A DNA stretch of 64,000 nt, from assembly GCF_003287875.1 (NCBI RefSeq), contig NZ_QMKK01000024.1, positions 114,989 through 178,988 on the forward strand. The letters are read 5' to 3'. The stretch is from Martinezella tropici. Lineage in GTDB: Bacteria; Pseudomonadota; Alphaproteobacteria; Rhizobiales; Rhizobiaceae. This document shows, one piece after another, positions 27,436 through 33,714 of the stretch (positions are counted from its first letter, which is position 1; every line of letters begins with the position of its first letter). The notes below the pieces were generated by a model. The model did no database searches and had not been told where the DNA came from. It saw nothing but the letters and a program-made list of their open reading frames with translations. The position numbers and the translations under genes were made by a program.

Positions 27436-28308
27436 TTAGCCCCGGAGATGGGGACGGGGGAAGAACCGCCGGGCAAGGCCCGAGGGTGCGAAGAGAATGG
27501 AGAAGCCGTAGATCAGGCTGGCGGTGATGATGATCGTGGGGCCTGAAGCAAATTCGAGATGGTAGGAGGCAATAAGGCCGAGATAGCCTGAAGCCATCGC
27601 CGTGCCCGTTGCGATCGCCATCATGGCAGGCAGGCTGCGCGACCAGAGCTGCGCCACGGCGGCCGGCAGCATCATCAGCCCGACGGCCATCAGCGTGCCG
27701 AGCGCCTGGAAGCTTGCCACGAGATTAAGCACGACCAACAGCAGGAACAGGAAGTGATAGAGCGGTCCGCGTCCGCCGACCGCACGCAGGAAACCGGGAT
27801 CGAAGCATTCCATCACAAGCGGCCGGTAGATGACGGCGAGCGCCAACAGCGTCACTGTGGTGATCGCGCCGATCTGGTAGAGGGCAGGCGCATCGATTGC
27901 AAGAATGGTGCCGAAGAGCACATGCAGAAGATCGATATTGGAGCCGCGCAGCGATACGATGAGAACGCCCAGCGCCAGCGAGGTCAGATAGAAGCTGGCA
28001 AAACTCGCATCCTCCTGCAGCACGGTCGTGCGGCTGACGAGGCCGGAGAGCAGCGCCACCGAAAGGCCGGCCACGAGCCCGCCAAGCCCCATGGCCGTCA
28101 GCGACAGCGAGCCGGCAATGAGATAGCCGATAGCAGCACCAGGCAGGACGGCGTGGCTCATCGCATCGCCCATCAGGCTCATGCGCCTGAGCATCAGGAA
28201 AACGCCGATAGGCCCGGAGCCGAGGCCGAGGCAGACGCAGGCAATCAGCGCGCGCCGCATGAAGCCGTAATCCGCGAAGGGCGCGAGGAAGATGTCGTAG
28301 ACGGTCAT
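27436..28308 (-). CDS. Metal ABC transporter permease (ZnuB/AztB family)
   Basis: 290 aa with about eight hydrophobic helices. Family marks include MSLMGDAMSHAVLPGAAIGYL and GTLMAVGLMMLPAAVAQLWS. It forms the inner-membrane channel with the adjacent ATPase. Its start overlaps the ATPase stop by 4 bases and the binding-protein gene follows 19 bases downstream. Confidence 0.92.
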   Translation of the reverse strand: MTVYDIFLAPFADYGFMRRALIACVCLGLGSGPIGVFLMLRRMSLMGDAMSHAVLPGAAIGYLIAGSLSLTAMGLGGLVAGLSVALLSGLVSRTTVLQEDASFASFYLTSLALGVLIVSLRGSNIDLLHVLFGTILAIDAPALYQIGAITTVTLLALAVIYRPLVMECFDPGFLRAVGGRGPLYHFLFLLLVVLNLVASFQALGTLMAVGLMMLPAAVAQLWSRSLPAMMAIATGTAMASGYLGLIASYHLEFASGPTIIITASLIYGFSILFAPSGLARRFFPRPHLRG

Positions 28309-29087
28309 TCGGCCGGCTCCCGCTTCGCGAGTTCGCCACTGTCATGCTCCTCTTCCGGCAGGCATGCTTCGGCCTCCTCGTCCCAGCTTTCGGCCATGGC
28401 GCGCGCCTTGATGAGGTTCGTTGGGCTCATGACATCTTCCGTCCTGCCCCATCCTACGAGTTCGCGGGCGATCAGCAGCGTTTCGGGGAAATAGCTTTGC
28501 ACCTGCTCGAAATCGTGCAGCACAGCGATGACCGTGCGTCCCTCCCGGTTCCATCTCAGCACGAGGTCGAGAAGATCGCGTGTCGTGCGCTGGTCGATCG
28601 CGGTGAAAGGTTCATCCAGGAGAATGACACGGGCATCCTGCAGCAGCAGCCGCGCAAACAGTACCCGCTGGAACTGCCCGGCTGAAAGCGAGCCGATATG
28701 TCGGCTTTCGAAGCCTGACAGACCGACGATGCCGAGCGCATCGCGCGCCCGTTCGGCATCTTTGCGTGAAAATCGGCCGAAAGCACCGGCATTCTTCCAG
28801 GCGCCGAGCATGACAGTATCGGCGACCGAGATCGGGAAGAGGCGGTTCATATCGGCCGCTTGCGGCAGATAGCCGAAGTCGTTGCGCGTCAGCGGGCCGC
28901 GATCGACCGAGCCTTCCGCCGGCCGCAATTCGCCGACGATCGCTTTCAGCAGCGTCGACTTGCCGGCCCCGTTCGGCCCGGCAATCGCCGTCAGGCTGCC
29001 GGCGGCAAAGCCGCCCGAGATGTGGTGGACGGCCGGATGGCGCTCATAGGTGACGGTGAGATTGCTGAGGCGGATCAGATCGTTCAT
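28305..29087 (-). CDS. Metal ABC transporter ATP-binding protein
   Basis: 260 aa from ATG 29087. Walker A GPNGAGKST at residues about 38-46, signature SLSAGQFQRVLFARLL, Walker B ARVILLDEPFTAID and switch His in VIAVLHDFEQV. Drives zinc uptake through the adjacent permease. Its start lies inside the stop of a 42-codon upstream ORF (ATGA), so the small ORF is translated as part of the same operon. Confidence 0.92.
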   Translation of the reverse strand: MNDLIRLSNLTVTYERHPAVHHISGGFAAGSLTAIAGPNGAGKSTLLKAIVGELRPAEGSVDRGPLTRNDFGYLPQAADMNRLFPISVADTVMLGAWKNAGAFGRFSRKDAERARDALGIVGLSGFESRHIGSLSAGQFQRVLFARLLLQDARVILLDEPFTAIDQRTTRDLLDLVLRWNREGRTVIAVLHDFEQVQSYFPETLLIARELVGWGRTEDVMSPTNLIKARAMAESWDEEAEACLPEEEHDSGELAKREPAE

Positions 29088-29212
29088 GCCAGCGCCACCG
29101 CCCAACCGATGGCGGCCCAGAGCACCGCAATGCCGATCGCCACATAGGCAAGGCGCATCAAGGCCGAGCGCCCCATGAGGGACGCTGCGAAAGGATCACG
29201 GTCAAAAGGCAT
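29084..29212 (-). CDS. 42-aa single-helix membrane peptide heading the zinc ABC operon
   Basis: Reads MPFDRDPFAASLMGRSALMR and then a hydrophobic helix LAYVAIGIAVLWAAIGWAVA ending LA. The stop overlaps the ATPase start (ATGA), and a Zur-like palindrome lies 16 bases before its start, so it is the first gene of the regulon unit. I do not recognise the family. It could be a small transporter subunit, a regulator of the permease, or a leader peptide that couples translation. Confidence 0.65.
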   Translation of the reverse strand: MPFDRDPFAASLMGRSALMRLAYVAIGIAVLWAAIGWAVALA

Positions 29213-29228
29213 TCCGGCGCTTTCAATT

Positions 29229-29245
29229 ATGTAATAACATTACAT
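29229..29245. promoter_or_regulatory. Zur-like operator
   Basis: ATGTAATAACATTACAT is a perfect 7-3-7 inverted repeat, close to the Zur boxes of Rhizobiales (GTAAT...ATTAC half sites). It is 16 bases upstream of the first ORF of the zinc-type ABC operon, where a repressor would block transcription when zinc is plentiful. No zur gene is in the window. Confidence 0.75.
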
Positions 29246-29312
29246 GTTGTAGCCGATGAAATACGGCGAAAAAGAGGCGGAGAGTAGATTGGCAGTGGCC
29301 GAGCACCGGTAA

Positions 29313-29352
29313 TTGGCGGCCTGCGTCAATAATGCTATAGATAGAGCATTAT
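29313..29352 (+). promoter_or_regulatory. Promoter with overlapping operator for the first ParDE module
   Basis: TTGGCG at 29313-29318 and TATAGA at 29336-29341 are separated by 17 bases. The -10 lies inside a perfect 8-8-8 inverted repeat, ATAATGCT (29329-29336) and AGCATTAT (29345-29352). ParD antitoxins with a ribbon-helix-helix fold bind such repeats to repress their own promoter. Confidence 0.6.
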
Positions 29353-29390
29353 CTGTCATTCACTGGCCTGACGTTACGGGAGAGATGCTT

Positions 29391-29636
29391 ATGAATGTTT
29401 CTATCGGTGAACGCTGGGAAAAATTCGTTGAGAAAACAGTGGAAGAGGGGCGTTACAGCTCCGCCAGTGAAGTTGTGCGCGAAGGTCTCCGGCTCGTAGA
29501 GGAGCGGGAGGCGAAAATAGCAGCGCTACGGCGTACTCTGGAGGCATCGATCGATCGCGGAGGCGATGTATCTGACGAGGAGCTTGGCGCCGCTTTGGAA
29601 GCCAAGGCGGCCGAACTGCCAAAAGAAAGCCGTTGA
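29391..29636 (+). CDS. parD: ParD-type antitoxin (ribbon-helix-helix)
   Basis: 81 aa from ATG 29391 (GGGAGAG upstream). N-terminal ribbon-helix-helix: MNVSIGERWEKFVEKTVEEG then RYSSASEVVREGLRLVEERE, the typical ParD dimerisation/DNA-binding segment. The acidic C-terminus (ASIDRGGDVSDEELGAALEA) would wrap the toxin. Toxin gene starts at the base after its stop. Confidence 0.9.
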   Translation: MNVSIGERWEKFVEKTVEEGRYSSASEVVREGLRLVEEREAKIAALRRTLEASIDRGGDVSDEELGAALEAKAAELPKESR

Positions 29637-29945
29637 GTGCCTCGGCTTCGTTATACAGCCACAGCCCAGGATAACATCCTGGATATTCTTGTATTTATAA
29701 CGCGTCAAAGCGGCAGCCCAAAAGTCGCTTTGGAATTTACTGGGCAATTACGCCGCAAGTGCGCAAATCTCGCCGCTTTGCCAGGTCACATGGGCCGCCT
29801 GCGGCCGGAGTTGAGAAACGACATGCGTAGCTTTGCATTTCGCGGATATGTGATCTTCTTCCGCTATATCGATGATGTTTTCGAGGTTGTGAATGTGCTC
29901 GAAGGACATCGCGATTTCGATGCCCATTTCCACGAGGACAAATAA
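29637..29945 (+). CDS. parE: ParE-type toxin (RelE/ParE fold)
   Basis: 102 aa, GTG start directly after the antitoxin stop. MPRLRYTATAQDNILDILVFITRQSG at the start and LRNDMRSFAFRGYVIFFRYIDDVFEVVNVLEGHRDF near the end are the usual ParE family blocks. Family members mostly poison DNA gyrase; here the target is inferred only. Lower GC than surrounding core genes. Confidence 0.9.
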   Translation: MPRLRYTATAQDNILDILVFITRQSGSPKVALEFTGQLRRKCANLAALPGHMGRLRPELRNDMRSFAFRGYVIFFRYIDDVFEVVNVLEGHRDFDAHFHEDK

Positions 29946-29949
29946 AGAA

Positions 29950-29970
29950 AGAGCGCCTCTGAGGCGCTCT
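29950..29970. terminator. Terminator hairpin between parE and the peroxiredoxin gene
   Basis: AGAGCGCC (29950-29957) pairs with GGCGCTCT (29963-29970) around TCTGA; GCATTTTCC follows. It lies 5 bases past the parE stop and also just after the stop of the convergent peroxiredoxin gene, so it may serve both strands. Confidence 0.65.
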
Positions 29971-29991
29971 GCATTTTCCATCTGAATGATC

Positions 29992-30477
29992 TTAAAGCTG
30001 CTCGATCATCGCAGCCGCACCCGAAACCGTTGCCTGGCCGGGACTTTCCTCGATGTTCAGTGTCTTCACTACGCCGTCTTCCACCAGCATGGAATAACGC
30101 TTCGAGCGGATGCCGAGGCCGCCGGCGGAGAGGTCGACATCGAGGCCGAGCGCCTTGGTGAAGGAACCGTCCCAATCGGCAAGGAAATGAATCTTGCCCA
30201 GGCCGCCCGATGATTGTGCCCAGGCGCCCATGACATGCCAGTCATTGATGGCGACCACGGCGATGTCATCGACGCCCTTGGCGAGAATCGCGTCGCGGTT
30301 CTCGAGAAAGCCCGGCAGATGATTGAGCGAGCAGGTGGGCGTAAACGCGCCGGGAACGGCAAAGAGCACGACGCGCTTGCCGGCAAACAGCTGCTCGGTG
30401 GTGATCTCGACCGGGCCGTCGGCGGTCTTTTCCTTGAAGGTGGCGGCAGGCAGCGTGTCGCCGATGGCGATAGACAT
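29992..30477 (-). CDS. Peroxiredoxin (Prx5/glutaredoxin-dependent type)
   Basis: 161 aa. The peroxidatic cysteine is in VVLFAVPGAFTPTCSLNHLPGF (PxxxTxxC motif of Prx5). SKRYSMLVEDGVVKTLNIEE and C-terminal SGAAAMIEQL are also typical. No second, resolving Cys is visible, so it likely uses glutaredoxin or glutathione. It reduces hydrogen peroxide and organic peroxides in the cytoplasm. AGGAGAG precedes the ATG. Confidence 0.92.
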   Translation of the reverse strand: MSIAIGDTLPAATFKEKTADGPVEITTEQLFAGKRVVLFAVPGAFTPTCSLNHLPGFLENRDAILAKGVDDIAVVAINDWHVMGAWAQSSGGLGKIHFLADWDGSFTKALGLDVDLSAGGLGIRSKRYSMLVEDGVVKTLNIEESPGQATVSGAAAMIEQL

Positions 30478-30553
30478 GGTTCTCTCCTCGGGTCGTGAAT
30501 TCGGGGCGCTGCTGCGCCGCCGATGGTTTGAAGCGGGTGCAGGAAACTATAGA

Positions 30554-30596
30554 GCAATTCCAGGAAAAGTGCGCAGCGGTTTTCCGCCCGGATGCA
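30554..30596. repeat. Rhizobiales intergenic palindromic element, copy 3
   Basis: GCAATTCC...GGAAAAGTGCGCAGCGG TTTTCC...GGATGC. The inner stem GGAAAA/TTTTCC is perfect and the outer stem is imperfect. It shares the core with copies at 18570-18614 and 23664-23706 and lies between the peroxiredoxin and DsbD-N-like genes. Confidence 0.7.
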
Positions 30597-30621
30597 TAGA
30601 TACAAATACTCCAGGTCCGGC

Positions 30622-31449
30622 CTATTCAAGCACAAGGCTGGTTTCCATCGCCCGATCGCCGTCGACGATCAGAATGCCCCAGCTCTTGCCTTTCGGATCA
30701 TAATTCTTCGGCAGCTTGCCGATCTCAATATCGGTCGAGAAGGTGCTCCCATCCCGTTTTGCGTTCATTTGCTGGAAGAACACATAGCCCGATGGTCCCG
30801 TCACATAGATCGTTGGCGCATCGCCGGTTGCCTCCGGCAATGCCAGCTGCAGCGAAAGCGTCTTGGCATCGGCGGAGATTTTGTGGCTCTGAACAGCGAA
30901 ATGGGATGAAGGGGCTTCCGGCAGCAGTGCTCTGGCAGCATCCAGCAGGGCGAGTTCATGTGTCGTCGGCTGCTCGCCGGCCGGCAGCGGCAACGAATAA
31001 TCAGCTTGGAAGGGGATGCAGATCTCCTTGCACAGGCCTACGAAAGCGGTCAGCTTGAGTTCCGCCGGCGTCTTGCCGGTCACGCGAAAATCGAGCGGCA
31101 AGATCACCGGCGCATCATAGCCGATCTCCTTGATATTGCCGACCGTGATCTGCTTCGGCACAGGATAGCCGGCCTTTTCCAGCGTCACGCCGCTATCGGG
31201 TGCCGGCGTCACCTGAGGCGGAATTCCGCCCTGGCCCGGTTCGCGCCAATAGGTGATCCAGCCGGGCGCCGGTTCGATCTGCAGGGCGGCGCGGATATGT
31301 CCTTCCGCGCCAGGCGCAAGCGCTATCAGGCGCATGCGTCCACCTTGATTGTCCATCCATTCGCTCATGGCGGCATGGGCCGTTGCGGCGGTGAATAGAG
31401 AGGCGGCGAACAATGCCGAGAGGCGTATCGGAGTGCTTATTCCAATCAT
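30622..31449 (-). CDS. Secreted protein with DsbD N-terminal-like thiol domain
   Basis: 275 aa from ATG 31449 with a signal peptide (LSALFAASLFTAATAHA). Resembles the N-terminal domain of DsbD/ScsB (EPAPGWITYWREPGQGGIPP is the typical strand). The redox cysteines are in GLCKEICIPFQ. In DsbD this domain receives electrons from a membrane domain; here no DsbD membrane part or thioredoxin domain is attached or next door. It may take part in thiol or copper homeostasis in the periplasm. Confidence 0.78.
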   Translation of the reverse strand: MIGISTPIRLSALFAASLFTAATAHAAMSEWMDNQGGRMRLIALAPGAEGHIRAALQIEPAPGWITYWREPGQGGIPPQVTPAPDSGVTLEKAGYPVPKQITVGNIKEIGYDAPVILPLDFRVTGKTPAELKLTAFVGLCKEICIPFQADYSLPLPAGEQPTTHELALLDAARALLPEAPSSHFAVQSHKISADAKTLSLQLALPEATGDAPTIYVTGPSGYVFFQQMNAKRDGSTFSTDIEIGKLPKNYDPKGKSWGILIVDGDRAMETSLVLE

Positions 31450-31589
31450 GAAACAAGGATTTAACGGATCGAATTGCCGGGGGCCAGCATGACGGAAGAG
31501 GGAAATGATCATTTTCAGTTGATTGATTTATGACATTGCCCCATCTTGATTAAAGGCGGTGCAGTTGCAGACTGCGGTCAGGAGGCACG

Positions 31590-32195
31590 ATGTCCCTATC
31601 GACGCTGAAGAATAGACGCGAAAGAGGTTTTCTCGACGGTCAGTTCCTGATCGCCATGCCGGGCATGGAGGATCGGAACTTTCACCGGACGGTGGTTTAT
31701 ATCTGTGCCCATTCCGACGCAGGTGCCATGGGTTTCGTCATCAATCGGGCCCAGAAGCTGACATTCACCGATGTCCTCTTGCATCTCGAAATGATCAAGG
31801 ACGACGATGCCATCGTGCTTCCGCAAGGCGCACGGGATTTTCCCATCCAGACCGGCGGTCCGGTTGAAAGCGGGCGCGGCTTCGTCTTGCATTCCGACGA
31901 TTACATCAGCGACAGCAGCATTCCGGTCAGTGACGATATAAGCCTGACGGCGACGCTCGATATCGTCCGGGCTATTTCCAAGGGAAGCGGTCCGAAACGT
32001 GCGACGATGCTGCTCGGTTATGCCGGCTGGGGTGCCGGTCAGCTCGAGGCGGAGATCGGCAATAATGGCTGGCTGAACTGCCCGGCGAACGAAGAACTGA
32101 TCTTCGACCGCAGCCTCGATAACAAATATGATCGGGCCTTGGCCCTCATGGGCATCAACGCCGCAATGCTGTCGCCGCACGCTGGCCACAGTTGA
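31590..32195 (+). CDS. YqgE/AlgH family protein
   Basis: 201 aa. Recognised by [41 protein letters not shown] at the N-terminus and the [18 protein letters not shown]... segment (here [26 protein letters not shown]) in the middle. GGAGG precedes the start. Family function is not settled; AlgH was once called a transcriptional regulator in Pseudomonas. Confidence 0.95.
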   Translation: MSLSTLKNRRERGFLDGQFLIAMPGMEDRNFHRTVVYICAHSDAGAMGFVINRAQKLTFTDVLLHLEMIKDDDAIVLPQGARDFPIQTGGPVESGRGFVLHSDDYISDSSIPVSDDISLTATLDIVRAISKGSGPKRATMLLGYAGWGAGQLEAEIGNNGWLNCPANEELIFDRSLDNKYDRALALMGINAAMLSPHAGHS

Positions 32196-32290
32196 GCTGA
32201 TTTGCGTTGTTTCGGAACGAAATAGCCGATGTGACGTTTCCCCGGCAGCGCAACGGCAATTCCGCCGTGCCAGCCAGGGAGGCGTCAGAC

Positions 32291-32482
32291 ATGAGCAGCA
32301 CGACCGACAAGGTATCCGGTAAGGTGAACGAAATCGCCGGCAAGGCCAAGCAGATGACCGGCAAGGCGACCAACAACAAGGACATGCGCGCCAAGGGCGC
32401 TACGCAGGAAGCCAAGGGCAAGATGCAGACCGCCGTTGGCAAGGCCAAGGACAAGGTCAAAGGCGCGGTCGACCGGATGTGA
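32291..32482 (+). CDS. CsbD family stress protein
   Basis: 63 aa, lysine-rich and low in hydrophobics: DKVSGKVNEIAGKAKQMTGK and EAKGKMQTAVGKAKDKVKGA repeat a KxxGK pattern typical of CsbD. GGGAGG precedes the ATG. CsbD-like proteins are induced by general stress; function unknown. Repetitive, probably disordered or amphipathic helical. Confidence 0.88.
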   Translation: MSSTTDKVSGKVNEIAGKAKQMTGKATNNKDMRAKGATQEAKGKMQTAVGKAKDKVKGAVDRM

Positions 32483-32619
32483 CCGGCTGTTGTATATTCC
32501 AATCCGTGCTCGCTGTTCCGTCTGAATTGACGTCGTAGCAGCGATGTTGGGAGGAAGAGCCTGTTACGGAAACGTGGCAGGCTCTTTGTTCTCGCCAATC
32601 TTGCATTTCCGAGGGGAGC

Positions 32620-33675
32620 ATGCGGCTTTTCACCTGCGACCATTGCGGCCAGCCCGTCCATTTCGACAATAGGCAGTGCGTCCGCTGCGGCCATCAGCTC
32701 GGCTTCGTTCCCGATCGCCTGGCGATCTATGCACTCGACGCCGTCGACGATGTGACATGGCATCCTGTTTCCGAGCCTGAGAGGCCTGTGCGCTTCTGCG
32801 CCAATGCCGAGCTCGACATCTGCAACTGGCTCGTCGATACTGGCGATCCGCAGCCCTTTTGCGTCGCTTGCCGTCATAATCGGCTGGTACCGAATACCGA
32901 TACGCAGCAGGGTATAGATCGCTGGCGGCGTATCGGTCAGGCGCAGAGGCATCTGTTCTATTCCTTGCTCCGCTGGAATTTGCCGCATCCCGATCGGCAG
33001 CAGGATCCGGATGGTGGCCTGGTTTTCGATTTCCTCGAGGATGAAGTGCAGGGCGGTACCGTCGTCCCGGCCATGACTGGCCACGAGGAAGGGTTGATCG
33101 CCATTCGCGCCGCCGAGGCGGATGATGTCACGCGAGAGCAGACGCGCGCCTCCATGAACGAGCCCTATCGCACCTTGCTCGGTCACTTCCGCCACGAGAC
33201 GGGTCATTTCATCTGGAACAAGCTTGTTCGCGACCGCGGACGGTTCGACGGCTTCCGCGCTGTCTTCGGCGATGAGCGCGCCGATTATGGTGCGGCGCTT
33301 CAGGCCCATTACGACAATGGCCCTCCCGCGAACTGGCAGGAGAGTTTCATCAGCGCCTATGCTAGTGCGCATCCGTGGGAGGATTTTGCCGAGTGCTTCG
33401 CCCATTATCTGCATATCGTCGATACGCTGGAAACGGCGCGTTCCTTCGGACTGGCGATCGACCCCTATCGCTATCACGACATGGCCGCGGAGGTGGATTT
33501 CAATCCCTATGAGGCTGAAAGCGCCGAACAGCTCGTCAATGCCTGGATCCCGTTGAGCGTGGCGATCAATTCCATCCAGCGCAGCATGGGACAGCCGGAT
33601 TCCTATCCCTTCATCCTCTCGCCGCCGGTGGTTGCGAAGCTCGACTATGTAAGGGAACTGATCGCCAGTGCCTGA
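32620..33675 (+). CDS. Putative zinc-binding metallopeptidase with N-terminal zinc ribbon
   Basis: 351 aa. The N-terminus is a zinc ribbon: CDHCGQPVHFDNRQCVRCG (two CxxC pairs), and C...C...CVAC follow to about residue 85. A metalloprotease-like HExxH lies in LLGHFRHETGHFIWNKLV, with a further acidic run (DERADYG) and H in PWEDFAECFAHYLHI that could complete the site. It matches the family annotated as putative zinc-binding metallopeptidase; no substrate is known. GAGGGGAG precedes the start. Confidence 0.82.
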   Translation: MRLFTCDHCGQPVHFDNRQCVRCGHQLGFVPDRLAIYALDAVDDVTWHPVSEPERPVRFCANAELDICNWLVDTGDPQPFCVACRHNRLVPNTDTQQGIDRWRRIGQAQRHLFYSLLRWNLPHPDRQQDPDGGLVFDFLEDEVQGGTVVPAMTGHEEGLIAIRAAEADDVTREQTRASMNEPYRTLLGHFRHETGHFIWNKLVRDRGRFDGFRAVFGDERADYGAALQAHYDNGPPANWQESFISAYASAHPWEDFAECFAHYLHIVDTLETARSFGLAIDPYRYHDMAAEVDFNPYEAESAEQLVNAWIPLSVAINSIQRSMGQPDSYPFILSPPVVAKLDYVRELIASA

Positions 33676-33714
33676 GCGGCGCTGCGATCCATCGGCGCCG
33701 AGTAGGGGGAGGGA

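Noticed and set aside
32155..33477. 440-codon reverse ORF opposite the metallopeptidase
   Set aside because: Shadow frame; it also runs across the CsbD gene and part of YqgE.
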